A DNA stretch of 64,000 nucleotides, taken from Diaporthe sp. PMI_573 (taxonomy: Eukaryota > Ascomycota > Sordariomycetes > Diaporthales > Diaporthaceae). A model generated the notes under the pieces. That model searched no databases. It was not told the origin of the DNA and was given only the letters and a program-made list of their open reading frames with translations. Shown here in pieces: positions 1-12,262 of the stretch. The first letter of the stretch is position 1. Every line of letters starts with the position of its first letter. The stretch spans positions 558,001-622,000 of the forward strand of contig JAJTUP010000034.1 of assembly GCA_021399435.1 (NCBI GenBank), given 5' to 3'. A program made the position numbers and the translations under genes.

Positions 1-109
1 ATACTCGACCGGCAGCGGCGCCTCTGCACCAAACGGTGCCGTCAAGCCGATGGACGTCAGCGATAACGATGCCGAGGCAGGATGCTGCGCCAAGTGCGTG
101 ATAATGTGA
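1..109 (+). CDS. Ras-family small GTPase, C-terminal end (partial)
   Basis: Only the last 35 codons are in the window, read from position 2 to the TGA at 107-109. The tail is the hypervariable region of a Ras-type GTPase: a Ser/Gly-rich linker, a PMDVSD segment resembling fungal Ras tails, then CCAKCVIM. The final CVIM is a CaaX box (farnesylation expected, with AAX removal and methylation), and the two upstream cysteines are likely palmitoylation sites, so the product should act at the plasma membrane or endomembranes. The GTPase domain lies outside the window, so Ras1 versus Ras2 type cannot be decided. The call rests on the CaaX tail and its composition only. Confidence 0.72.
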   Translation, partial: YSTGSGASAPNGAVKPMDVSDNDAEAGCCAKCVIM

Positions 110-2662
110 GAGGTTTCGGGGTCTGCAGCGGCGCAGAGCGGGATGTCCAGGAGGCACAGGACGTCCATCAAGAGCAGAAGAGAACCGGAGGGTCAAGGAA
201 TGGGACGCACTGATTCTTAACGAGTCAATCGACGGTAACGTCCAAGCTTGATACGACGACATATTTGCATAAGGCTGGGGAGTCGAGTTCCCTTCCAGAC
301 GATATGGACGCACATGGCCAGCATTTCTGGAGGAGTTGACGCGCGCGAACTCGGACTCTCATGGGACACGACAGGGCATGGCCTCCATTTGATTTTCCCC
401 TTCTCCTTGTCAGCCGGAGACGCATATGGACACTTTACAGAACTTTTTTATTTACTATTACCCAGGTCGCTTTGCCAACTTGTTTTTTTTCTTCTTTTTT
501 TTTTAGGAGGGGTTTGTCTTATCTGCACCGAAAAACTGAATCTTATATTATGGTTGCTATCCCGACCTGTAATCTCCTTTTTCGTCTGCCTTCCCTTGTC
601 TGTGGACTGTGGCTCTCGCGTATTAAGACGTTATATTCCTCTCAGGAGCTCTACATGTAGGGGGCGGCATATCTCGATATGCAAGAGTGTCATCGAAAAT
701 CGAGTGCAAGAAAATTTCCCCATCAAAACCTGACCTAAGCCGCTTGTGCCACCACCCATCAGGATCGATTGTCCTGTCTCAGAAAGGGGGCGAATATGTC
801 CTTTCTGAGCGTTTCCGGCATGACTATCGTTGTCTGACATCACCCACCTTGGTCTCATGATTTTGAGAAGGTGTGGACAAAAAGTCCCAAGTTCGTGACA
901 ACTACTTCTGTCTCAGAGACCTGCAAACCTCAGGGGAAGAGACACATTAGCATCATCCGCCTCCCTGCAACGCGCGATTTGCTCCATGTAGGAGTGAAAC
1001 GAGGTTGACTATTCATACAGAGTGGGCGCAGCTTTCCCAAGTCTTTTGCTATGAACAAATGTTTATCGCTTCGCAGCAGACGACACACGTGCATTGTCCA
1101 GGAACCTCTCTCATAGGCTCCCTCCCTGTGCTGAATGTTCCGGGCCCAATCAAGGTACAGCTCTGAAGTACCAACATGGGATCAGTATTACTCTGTCAGC
1201 ATATGAAGGGGTATTTGAAGTCCTTTCGCATAGCCCCCAGGGATGAGAGGGGCAGAGGCTCTTTCTATGTCCATGCTATGATGTGTTCGTAGTGAATTAC
1301 CCGTTCGAGGAGGCGTGGGCGCTGTGCAGCATGCCCAGTTACTTTTAATAAGCAGTCCCGTCCCAAGGTCTAGCCCCCCTCGCCCGGAGCACAGCAGGTC
1401 GCACGGCATCACGCCCATGAGCCAATCTCAACGACCGCCGATACGCATCTCAAGCGGAGCTCGCATGGCAACGAATCAAACTCGACAGGGTCGACGGACC
1501 GGGTATGCGCATGAGGACTGGGAGCTTGCTCGGAGCCACGCATGCGCACTGCGCCCCTGACTGCCCGGGTACCAACGCGCGAAAGATATTCACGCCCAGG
1601 TCCGTGACTATCCTGACTACGAAGGGTAAGAAAGCTCTTGTCATGCCTCACTGTGGCCGAACTCTACATTGGTGAGGAGTCGAAGCACGGCGGAATGCCG
1701 GAAAACGAGACCGAGGCCAAGGCTCGATGTCTTGACTCTCGAGCCAAGCTGGCTCATCGCGCACAGCAAATCATGCTGGAGGGACCGCCGAGGCCCGGCG
1801 GGAGGAGCGTATGGGCAGGTCCTCTGGGGTACCAAGCCCCAATAGATGTAGCCGATGCTCCGCCGATATCACTTGGGTGCACATCGACGCCCCCGGCGAC
1901 TGATAAGTAGATCCCGTCGCGGGAACGCCTGCGTTTCGACCCGCCTGTGTTGACCTGGGCCTTTTGCGTAGCAGCCAGGCCTACCTTCTAAGACTGTCCA
2001 CGTCAAGGCTCTGGGCGATCTTGGGTCGGTCGTGGAGAAGACTCCATCTTACTCGAAGAGCTTCTAGGGACCCACAGGCACCCTGGATGCAGACACCGCG
2101 TTGAAGCACATATTATCAACGTCCTTATCATTATCACTCATACGTTGTGAAAGACACACCAAGCAAAGATTTGAGATTGATAGGTCCTTGGCTTTATTGC
2201 AGACGGTCGTTCTTTTGTGCCATGCAACCCTCTACAAGACTTCTCTATTACAAAGCCAAGAGTGGCGATAGAGTTTTGGTTGCAATGTCCAATTGCTAGG
2301 CCACCAAAAAATATGGCACCCGAGACCGGCCTCATTAATTGGCCTGAAGTACATTTACACCGCTGCTATGGTACCTAATGCATCATTCTGGAACAGTGAA
2401 ATAGAGTAACTTGCAGCAGATGAGCTGCTGGACGTTGCAAGAAGGGGGGGGGTGTAAATGATAGATCATACTTTTTAACTTAATTCTCTATCGGAGATCT
2501 TTGTGAGTTATCTATGTTTTCGAGGATACTTATATTTACTTGTCTGTTTTTTAAACGCTGGGTGTTTAAGCGTTTACCACTGTATCAAGGGACCGCCTAC
2601 CTACTGCTTAAGAAGCGTACATATACGGATTAAAAACGAAACCACTTATATTTACTCGAGAG
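110..2662. other. Intergenic, no supportable gene
   Basis: Downstream of the Ras stop. It contains a pyrimidine tract with long T runs at about 483-505, probably in the 3' UTR or just beyond. The short open frames here overlap on both strands, lack domain-like composition and show no coherent splice structure. The last 300 bases before the hAT insertion are clearly AT-richer than the rest of the window. Confidence 0.55.
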
Positions 2663-2670
2663 CATACGGC
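2663..2670. repeat. 8-bp target site duplication, left copy
   Basis: CATACGGC directly abuts the left inverted repeat and recurs exactly at 3842-3849. Eight bases is the hAT-superfamily target duplication length. Confidence 0.93.
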
Positions 2671-3841
2671 CAGTGATGTTATTGGATTGGATTGGAGCTG
2701 GATCCGAGCCTCGATCCAATCCAGTCCAGACGTGGGGACAGGCAGCCTCCAGGATATCCAGAACCGATCCAGTTCATATTTTTACCCTTTTGGGACAATC
2801 AATGAGCCGCTGAATAAGCAGACTTGGAGTAGAACTGTTCTTGTCCTTGGGTTATGACACCACCTAACTACGGAGCTCATGTTCTCTAGCAACTTGCGTC
2901 TCCAGTATGTTCTTCTCGCTTCCATCATCTTCGCCGCCTTCCTCTCCCTCACCCAGCCCATCCGCCCCAACTGTACTCCCTGCCTCACCCTCCATCAAAC
3001 CGATGGCAGAGTCATCAAATGCCTTCTGCTCCGGGCGACCATACCAAGCTCGTAAGCACTCGCTGGCTTCAATGACGTCCATCCGGAGCCGTGAGCGATG
3101 ATTTGGTGTTTCGATTCCAGGTGGTTTAAGGTAGTACAATTGCCCTTGCCGGAAATAGGAAGTCCCTGTTGGCGCTGCTGCTGTTCGCACAGATAACAGT
3201 ACCAGAACGTCTTCGTCGGGTCCTGCTTGAGTTGTATGTCTTCACCATACTGCCAGACGACTGATGTCCTTTTCTTGGTGTGCTTTTGGGACTTTGCCAC
3301 AACAGAGTAGCGTACATATTGCTTCCCATTCAGCTTGAATTCGTCGGGTTCGATCAGGGTTCCGTCGGGGTCGTTTGGGCGAGGACTAATATATGTTGGA
3401 GCAAGAATAACTCTGTCAGAATCAGGACGGCGACCGCTGGCAGCACCGAAATAGCTGGAGATAGTGGCCATGGTGTAGCTGGTGAGTGGACTGTTCAGAC
3501 ACGTCTGCCACAGTAGAAGGACTGCTGAAGTCGCGAGCGACGCGTTTGCCTCCGTGCTTTTAATAGCGTAGCAATCTGCACGCGTTGGATGTTAACCCAA
3601 TAGCGGAACGATAGTTCGCGCGTCGTGTCGTGGTCTGCGACGGCAGCTGCGACGGGAGACTCCTCATGACCACTCAATTAGGCTTAGCTCTTGCCTTATC
3701 AGGTTAGACCATTGGAGCTCCAGGAGCTGGTTGCCAATCAATCCAATCCAGTCCAAATCTTCGAGAAACCCAAATCCAGTCCAGCCATTTTCCGACAAAT
3801 CCAGTCCAATCCAAATTGCCTCCAATCCAATAACATCACTG
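2671..3841. mobile_element. hAT-superfamily DNA transposon, internally deleted (1171 bp)
   Basis: The ends are perfect 21-bp terminal inverted repeats at 2671-2691 and 3821-3841, starting CAGTG and ending CACTG as in hAT elements, flanked by the 8-bp duplication CATACGGC. Both subterminal regions carry several copies of TCCAATCCAGTCCA-like motifs (2714-2729, 3740-3756, 3773-3786, 3800-3815), as expected for transposase-binding sites. The interior holds the two ends of a transposase gene on the minus strand without its catalytic core. A full hAT element is usually 2.5-4 kb, so this is an Ac/Ds-style deletion derivative that could move only with a transposase in trans. Intact ends and target duplication suggest a fairly recent insertion. 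Confidence 0.93.
2864..3471 (-). pseudogene. hAT transposase remnant: BED finger joined out of frame to C-terminal tail
   Basis: The minus-strand frame from the ATG at 3471 encodes an N-terminal region ending in a BED-type zinc finger: WYCYLC supplies Cys-x2-Cys, and NHLESKH about 30 residues later supplies His-x4-His. Close to the second His, near 3105-3110, similarity switches to the next frame, which reads RSRLRMDVIEASECLRAW and then an acidic Gly-rich tail, stopping at 2864-2866. That second segment resembles the end of the hATC dimerisation region of fungal hAT transposases. The DDE catalytic residues and most of the protein are missing. The simplest reading is a single internal deletion that also shifted the frame. 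Assignment of the tail is from pattern memory and needs a search. Confidence 0.8.
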
Positions 3842-3849
3842 CATACGGC
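3842..3849. repeat. 8-bp target site duplication, right copy
   Basis: CATACGGC follows the right inverted repeat and is identical to 2663-2670. Confidence 0.93.
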
Positions 3850-4033
3850 CCCCAAAAAAAATACTAATAGAATGACACAGTTCTCTGTTGTTTGTTTGAA
3901 TGTTGGGCAGACATTTTGGATGCATTCGTCCAGCCTCGTGCAGTTCTCAACAATATTTACCGCCTAAGTAAGGAGAATTAGCTTTGATCTACTCATTCAC
4001 CGTCTCAATCGGATGACTGTCCTCAGATCCCAA

Positions 4034-5824
4034 TCAGGAGAATAACATGTTTTGAACCCTCATATCGGTCTCAAGTTTGGAAATGACAGCTTCGTAGAAC
4101 TCGCCTGCCAGTTCTTCGTCGTCTAGATTCCTGATCGAGGAAAGGTAGGTACTTAAGCACCATTGGACAGCTTCGTTGTAGTTCCCGCCACCATTCTGAA
4201 TAACCAAATCAACCATCTCGGATGCTAGCGTTTGCTTTTTAACCATGCTCGTGCAGTCCATGTCCACCATGTCTTGAATGTGAAATTCTTCAAACTGTCT
4301 TCCAATGATAACCTGTATCAGCAATAGACCAAGTGACAGAATCATGAAGTCTATGGGCCTCTGCGTATTCACTGCAAATGTCTGTTGGTGATTTGACAAA
4401 GGTGAAGGCTCTGACGCCAAGGGGGTCGCATGTGTTTGGTGTAAGACCTCGCGAACTTGTCTTGCTAAAAATGGGCGATCCAGGTTACAGGTATGATACC
4501 CAAGAGCGTCTTCCTCTCGGAGGAAGACAATGTCGTCAAGTGTGACGACCTTTGCAAGCCAGGGTGTGTTGTACAAGTGGAGAACACCGAATGAGACTGT
4601 GAGGGCGAGTCTTAGTCTTTGCGGATACCCAAAATCAGCGATTTTCCTGCCTGTGTCTTCCAGGATTTCTCGGAGGGTCGTGGTGGTACAGCTCGTTGAT
4701 GGGCAACCTTGATGGTACAGGTCAAATTTGTTTGAACTGCAGTCGATAAAGCCATAGTAATCTGACGCCACGCATTTGCCTTTTCTTAGAGCCTGGCATA
4801 GGTTGGTTATGCGAGGGCGTTTTGGGGCAGTTTCCGAGACAAGGATTCCTGGTGGCGAAGGGTTGGGGCCAGTTTCTTTTGGTGGGATGGACAAGAGAGA
4901 AGCCCACCCGACCCTCTTCTTCAGCGGCTTGGACTGTTTTGGCGAAGATGTTTGCAATAGTGGACTGGCTTGCTTCTCTGCCAGTTTGACGCGGATTCTG
5001 TCCCATGTCTGTGATTTTTCCCTATGCGTGCCGAGTACTACATCGAAATGAAGTGCTCTTGCTGCCTCTTCTTCATCATCGCCCTGCAACAATACAGGCT
5101 TTCGAGTCGCAATCACCAGCCCAAGATCGTGCGAGCTGGTACAAGCACATCTCACGGTCTCGTGGAGAGCGGAGAATATACCAGTGCATAGTTTCCGGAT
5201 GAGTCGGGTTGCCTTCGCTTGTGACTGTGACTTCGTGAATGATCCCAAGTCAAGATTCTGACGAAGTAGTCCTGCCAGTATGGTGTTCCCCTTGCTCAAT
5301 CTGGCGATGATGCTGGTGTATTTGTCCTTTCTTACGGCGAATGAGGCATTGCGTTTAAGCTCTACCAATACGGAAGCGCGATCAATGAGCCGCGCCTAGC
5401 AGATTTAAAAGTCAAGTCAGACTCCGCAATGCTGATAAATGGAAGTGGTGAAATGACCCACCTTGCCTTGGCTGTCGAGGGCGAGTTTCTCTCGAAGCTC
5501 GCCTGTTGCTTTCGTCATTTCTTCAATTCGTTCCTGGAACACACGCTCTGACCTCCCCAAACGCAACCGCACTTCGTCATTATATCTCTTCCACGCGTCG
5601 CCAAAAGGATTGTGTATCATATCGTAAATTTCGGAGTCCGGGGCAATTCCCTTCAGCAGCTCCATACATGTGTTTTGGAGCATGAGTTCCTCTGTTCGCA
5701 GTTCGAGTATAATCGATTCCAATTCCCCTTCGGTGTTTTTCATTGTCGAAAGTATCTTCTGATACGTTTGGCACGCTCGGATCGCCACCGGCAGGGCCCC
5801 TAAAACTAGGCCAGCGACCTCCAT
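4034..5824 (-). CDS. DUF7580-family fungal protein
   Basis: Two exons on the minus strand: 5462-5824 and 4034-5395, with a 66-bp intron (donor GTGGGT, branch CTTGAC, acceptor CTAG). The product is 574 aa. The N-terminus MEVAGLVLGALPVAI is the hydrophobic opening typical of these proteins, followed by a helical region (about residues 20-200) and a C-terminal region (about 340-560) with a Leu-rich stretch reading LRLALTVSFGVLHLYNTPWL, which is the most recognisable part of the family. The family is common and expanded in filamentous ascomycetes, but its biochemical role is unknown. The N-terminal segment resembles, only loosely, HeLo-like ends found in fungal incompatibility proteins; that link is inference. 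It is divergent from the zinc-finger gene at 6081. Confidence 0.82.
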
Positions 5825-6080
5825 CCTCTCCCCAAAAGGCAGATAGTTGGTCTAAAGTGGTCGCGGAACACAATACAGTTATGCAGAGATGAGTGCTCCA
5901 ATGTCTTCACAAGAATCTCCTTGAAGGGATTTAAAGCTCGCGCCATCTTGGAGCTCCGCCTGAATGCATGCTCCTTTTCGAGCGGGCACCAATTGATTGA
6001 TTTGACAGTGTTGTACAGCATTGGGCGTTGGCCCCGCTCTTCCTTCCCTGCACTTCGACAACTATGGAAAATCTCATGAC
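5825..6080. promoter_or_regulatory. Shared divergent intergenic region
   Basis: These 256 bases separate the start codons of the DUF7580 gene (minus strand) and the C2H2 gene (plus strand), so both promoters and leaders must be here. I see no clear TATA element or known binding motif. Confidence 0.5.
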
Positions 6081-8315
6081 ATGAAACTCTTTGTCTCTAC
6101 ACAACAGTGCCTCATAGCGCTGCTTGAAGTAGTGATGGACAAGCTACCTTCGCTCGTGCAGTCTAATTTACAGGCTTTTGAAAGTCTGATACCATTACTT
6201 GAACTCGAAGACGCAGTGCGAGCAGCTACTGTACAGTCGCATCTCGCCAGATTTAAGCTGTGGGCTGGTAGTCTGGGGGCTCATCGCACATCGGGGACGA
6301 GATCCTTGATTTATCGCCTTCGGGACGCATCCACCATTCGATCCCATGTAGTATCACTGCTCGAGAATCTACAGGGCTCCCTTAACGAAGGTAAGTCGTA
6401 CAACGATTCTCTAATTGCCTCCATGATGCATGTACATAAAGATCGATACCAGAGCTAACAGCTCCCTGGCACAGCTATTTCTCTAATCCAGTCCCCGCGC
6501 TGCATGGCCGGCGGAGAGCAGTTCAACGACGATGTTGACAATGAACTTGCCCATTTACTTGGAGAAACAGAAAACTCTTCCGGCGATAGGCCTGATTATG
6601 GCACTGGGCTGGCACGTTTCCTAGTAAGAATGGGTGATGTTGTCGATTGCCTGCTAAGATTGTCCGTCACCATTAGGGACCCAGCTCCTTATGACCAGTT
6701 CAAATCCCGAGTTGATACAAGTCAGTATGAGCCTCACGATATTAATCATGTACGGGAAAAATTCCCCAAGCTGGATCCGAGAGTTATCATGAGGCTCGGT
6801 AAGGCTTCGACCCAGCGACGCGGGTACTTTAAGTACCGTGAAGACCACCACCGCCGGCTACAAGAAGGCTTGAGACCAGACGGGGATGTGCACCAGGGAA
6901 GTGAAGGCGGTGGAACTACAGTAGCCTCACCGATCCCCCAGCATTTGAGCGATTCTACCCAACTCAATTATGCTATGCCTGACACCGCTTCTTCCGAGAC
7001 TTCGGCAACATCTTATGCGCGCTCGATCAACCTGGACGCATCGGAAATTCATCTTCCGCCTCTGCCCAAAGAGCATGCTGATGGGCCTTTCCTTTGCCCG
7101 TTCTGTTTCATGATCATTTCGGCAGATACACGGCATGAATGGAAGTACGTACTGCTTTTGCTACTCATCTTGAAACATGATGGCTTTACTAATAGCTCAC
7201 TCTTTTGCCACAGAAAGCATGTTTTCAGAGATCTAAGGCCATACGTATGCATTTGGAATGATTGCGTGTCGACAGGACAAGATTTTCAAAAACGAAAGGA
7301 TTGGATCAGCCATATGACTCGAGAGCATTGGAGACAGTGGGATTGTCCCTTCGGATGTTCGACGCCTTTGGATGACAGCAGGGCTCTTGAGTCTCATCTA
7401 AAAGGCATACACGCAGAAAAGCTCGATACTCGGAGGGCGACCGAAATACTAGTTCGCATCAGTCGCATTGATGCTGGGAAAGCCAATGGAGATTGTCCCT
7501 TGTGCTGGAATTTCGAGGTCAAATCTATTCGTCAATATGCGTCACACGTTGGCCACCACCTTGAGCAACTTGCGCTATTTGCACTTCCAAATCTGGACGA
7601 ATGCGAAGAAGAGGATCGTGAGGATCGAGCTAGCCAGACAAACGAGGACGAGAAGAGAAAGGCTGACAGCCTCAAACATCCAAACGAGACCAGCAAGTCG
7701 GAAGTGCCGGACCATGATAAAGTCGAGGAAAGCCCCGCGTACGCCAAAAAGCACACTAGTGAGACCTCTAGTGAGTCTGGTTCGTCAGTTCAAGGGAGGG
7801 AAGACGAAGGAAGTTCGCCTGAGGGTTTGATGAGTGAAATTGGCGATCACAGCGAGCTGGGTGTGCAACCCTCGGAACAGATTATCAAGCCAGGAGTCCT
7901 CGGAAACCACCCTGAAAATGATGCAGAACAGGCCCGGGACTCAAAGAGAACCGAGGATCGGGAAGGGAGTCTGTACCCTCGGAATGCAGAGACCCACCAG
8001 CCTCACGAACGTGATAACGGGCAACCCAGTAACGACGACCTGTCCATTTCACTTGAGCGGCTATCGATCTCTGCGCACCGTGATACAGAAAGACAACAGC
8101 CTCGGGATTCACTGGAACGGCCGTCGGTCAAAGCGCACGCGGGGTCTTCATCAAGCAGCCGGAGTAAGTATGTGCGGGAAAAGATATGGTACTGCGCCTG
8201 GTGCAACTTTGGTCCACTCGATTGGACTTATGACCGTAGTTGTGTGGAGTGCGGACGGCAAAGGGATCAGTACTGCAGAATAGACTACAAAACCAGGAAG
8301 ATCCGACTCCCTTGA
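6081..8315 (+). CDS. C2H2 zinc-finger protein of filamentous fungi
   Basis: Three exons: 6081-6390, 6475-7144 and 7214-8315 (693 aa). Intron 1 has donor GTAAGT and branch CTAAC; intron 2 is 69 bp, so the frame stays open through it, but splicing restores the expected WKKHVFRDL join. Residues 1-110 form a helical N-terminal region. A finger array follows: CPFC (about 295), a C..C/H..H unit ending MTREH, a unit with CPFGC and HLKGIH, and CPLC with HVGHHLEQLALFALP, a hallmark of this family. A long acidic, disordered Ser/Glu-rich stretch leads to a C-terminal zinc ribbon (WYCAWC...CVEC). Such proteins are often near incompatibility-type genes; the function is unknown. The start is the first in-frame ATG, since the upstream extension begins only with TTG. 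Confidence 0.85.
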
Positions 8316-9579
8316 GGGCTTTGGTAATGAGGCGACCTCCCAAATTTCAAGATCGAGTATTTTCAGCGGAATCTTGGCGATCTAGCCCACCGGGACTCAT
8401 TGCGGAAATCACAGACAGTGTAGGGAGCTCGGCGAGCGAGACTGCTCAGTAGTAACCGTTTCATCATATTCTTGGTTCACCAACTCCGATGCCCGTACAC
8501 ATTCATCTTCAAAAGAAAGGGACCAGATCAATATTGCCGGGGAAAATTATCATGAGAGGGACAGGCGCCGGAGAGTGTTCTCTTAATACTTGAACTTCGG
8601 TCTCGAGGTCAGCGGCGAGGGTCGGAAAACCTTGACTTAGGATCATGAACGTTTCTCGGGTCGCTCGTCAGTGTTGTACAGCTGTTGATCCCGGCAGATA
8701 CAGCGTAAGGACTTCACTCCTGAATTCCGAGTGAACGTAAATCGCGATGACCACCTTGCTCCGAGTAATTACTATTCCTGACATGAGGCGTGGCAGAAGG
8801 ATGCAGAAAATGATACTCAATGATTTGACGCAGAGACTTGTTCAACAGGAAAAGTCTCTCCAGCAGCGGTTGCCGGGAGACATTATTAGCCAAAAGACGA
8901 GTGAATCAGCCAGCTGCTCAGTGGAGACGTTGGAGACATTACTCCAGTCGTCGCTACCAAGTACGATCGTCTCATCCGGTGTCAGGCACACACTGGCGGA
9001 TGACGGATGTCCGCCCATCGGCATCAGTGAGCCCCCAGTCTGTCGATGGGTCTGGAGCCTGGAGCTACAGAGTAGTTTGTATGGCCTCGTCGAACGAATC
9101 AACTTATACGGTTTGGCGCCTTGTAAGCTGCTGAAGAGGGTGTCCATGCGTCGAGTCAGGAGCACCAACATGCATAGCGCTATCGCTGGCCATCGTAACG
9201 GTGGAACCTTGGAACTTGGTGGGTCGCCCTGCCACTCAGATGATCCATTGACGGGCAGATAGGCAGACAGGCGGGCAAACACACAAGGCACAATACAGTC
9301 TACGGTTTGTGGAATGATCCGAAGTCTGAGACAGTTTTGTTGATGCACCACGGGCTGGAACTGGTCGCAAGAACTTTCTGAAGAAAGCATCTTGGATGGT
9401 TTGTCCGGACAGCCCCACCAACTGCGGACACACACAAGCGGCTATTCCCCTGTCCCCCTGCAGCGGTCGGTCCCGCATCGGCAGCAACCCTGGGCGACTG
9501 CGGCGGGGGATGGCAAAAGGGGGCCTTTCCCCAGTCGCAATATTTATTGAATTTTGCCGCCTTTCACGCCCTGGAGCTA
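8316..9579. other. Intergenic, no supportable gene
   Basis: The region lies between the zinc-finger gene and the IDI1 leader. Open frames on both strands (for example 8747-9262 and 8842-9435) overlap each other, are unrecognised, and have no splice support. Confidence 0.5.
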
Positions 9580-9670
9580 CTCATCCCCGAGTCGACCTTG
9601 CATTTCCCCGAGTCGACCTTGCATTTCCCCGAGTCGACCTTGCATTTCCCCGAGTCGACCTTGCATTTCC
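9580..9670 (+). repeat. 21-bp tandem repeat in the IDI1 leader/promoter
   Basis: Three exact 21-bp copies (9601-9621, 9622-9642, 9643-9663), a first copy sharing its last 16 bases (9585-9600) and a partial fifth. Each contains CCCCGAGTCGACCTTG with the palindrome GTCGAC. The array ends 69 bases before the IDI1 ATG. The period is close to two helical turns, so the copies would sit on one face of the DNA. Confidence 0.93.
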
Positions 9671-9732
9671 CTCCCTCTCCCACCGACACGTCTCGCTCAA
9701 TTCTAGACACTCTGACAGGAACCCAGCGCAAA

Positions 9733-10660
<928 letters not shown>

Positions 10661-12262
10661 GGTGATATCTGGCCCTTTTTCGCAATTTGATCGGTGCCCC
10701 CTTTTTATGGGGAATGATATATAAAAACAAAAGTTTAGACATGATACTGCCTTTGTTCAGGCGCAAGGTCTTGTTCCTGTGGGCCCGGTCCTCAACGCAT
10801 GAGATACCCATACCCGACTGTTGGGCAAGCTGGAACTGTTACGATACTCGGCACAATAGCACTAATACATGCGTGGCGATCTCTTTCATCGACTTGAGTG
10901 TTGGTGACGAGAAGGCAATCAAGGATGACTGCCGATCCTCAGCGATCCAATCGTCTCTTGGAGGATGTGTGATCTACGACTCCTGTCATTGTCGAGGGTG
11001 GGTGTGCAAGGCGAGTCGACACGGGGGGTCCACGGCCGTGACTGTTTTGAGGAACCTTGGATGGGCCAGCACTGCGGGAAAGAAGAGATGCGGGCACGGG
11101 CGTCAGCAAGCTTGCGAGGCCCAGGCCCAAGGGCAGGCAAGGTGCAGCGGGCATGAGCACGAGGCTCCCACCGGGGTTCATTGATCGTATATGGTTGGCG
11201 AGATAACATTGGTATCTTGAGATACAAGGTATTACGCCGCATCTTTGGTGCAGCCAGACAGACCTACAGCAGTCTCGACGCCTTGCCAGTACCCCAGACA
11301 TCCGAAGCTGCCGGGCTTGGCTGATGCATGTTCGTGTGCCCGTGCCCTCATTCGACGCCTCATGAGAAGAAATCGCAAGCATTAGACGCCCCCGGAGCAG
11401 TGATGCCGATTCTGCGTGGGACAGACAACAAATCGCCGGCCGCGTCGCCACTTGTTACCCCTCGGGTTGCAGCCCGATAAGCCACAGATATGCTGCCCGT
11501 CACCATACAAGGCCGGCAGGTCTCACCCTACCCTTACCAAGACGCGCCCTCCTCCACTCAGTGTCCCTGCTTGAGTTACTGCACCTGCAACCATCCCGCG
11601 TGCCGGTGGTAGCCCGCCTACCCCGACAGTCACGAGTACCTGTAGCCCGGCGGGGTGGTATGCAGACAATGGACAGGCCCGACTCTAGGCGCTGCGGTCG
11701 GATGTACCTGCCACTCCCAACACTCCCAACACTCCCTTGTGACGGCCTATTTAAGCTTCCTTTGCCTCTCCTCCCTTCCTGCCACTGCTCCCTTCCCCAG
11801 GTTTTCCAGAAAGAAACACTTCTAGCAGAATCCAAGACTACTCACCAACACAATAATAGGAGTCCAAACTGATCCCATCACAACTGACCCCGCCCTTCGC
11901 TCCTACAGAAACTCACAAAGAAAGCAACACAGCATCTGCTCGCCCGATAGCTTGTGTGCCTACCTGCCTGACTGGCCGACTGACCGGACCTCATCACCTT
12001 AATCTCAATTGTTCAAGGCGTTATTCGTCGAACTCTACATTGATGTCTGTTGATATACGCACCTGTCTCAACTGCCTCACCCACCCCTCCAGGTTTATGC
12101 CCGTCTCGAGATCGCAATTGTCTCGAGTCCATACGGGTGATAGTATCCAAAATATAAAACCCGCGTAAAGTACAAGGTGCGTCTCCTCTGCCCTGCCCTG
12201 GTGGCTGCTATGGGACCATCTTTCCTGACGGCTTCTTTGACCAAGTCAACGGCGTGCCCAGC
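10661..12262. other. Intergenic and leader of the acetyltransferase gene
   Basis: No coding frame is supported. A TATTTAAG element at about 11749, followed by pyrimidine-rich and then A-rich sequence, resembles a fungal core promoter and leader for the gene at 12263. Confidence 0.45.

Noticed and set aside
248..733. 161-aa open frame downstream of the Ras stop
   Set aside because: It overlaps T-rich presumed 3' UTR, has no domain-like features and competes with frames in other phases.
9547..9732. N-terminal extension of IDI1 as part of the CDS
   Set aside because: No ATG, only TTG; the MSTTTTV start gives the usual family length. Kept only as a low-interest finding.
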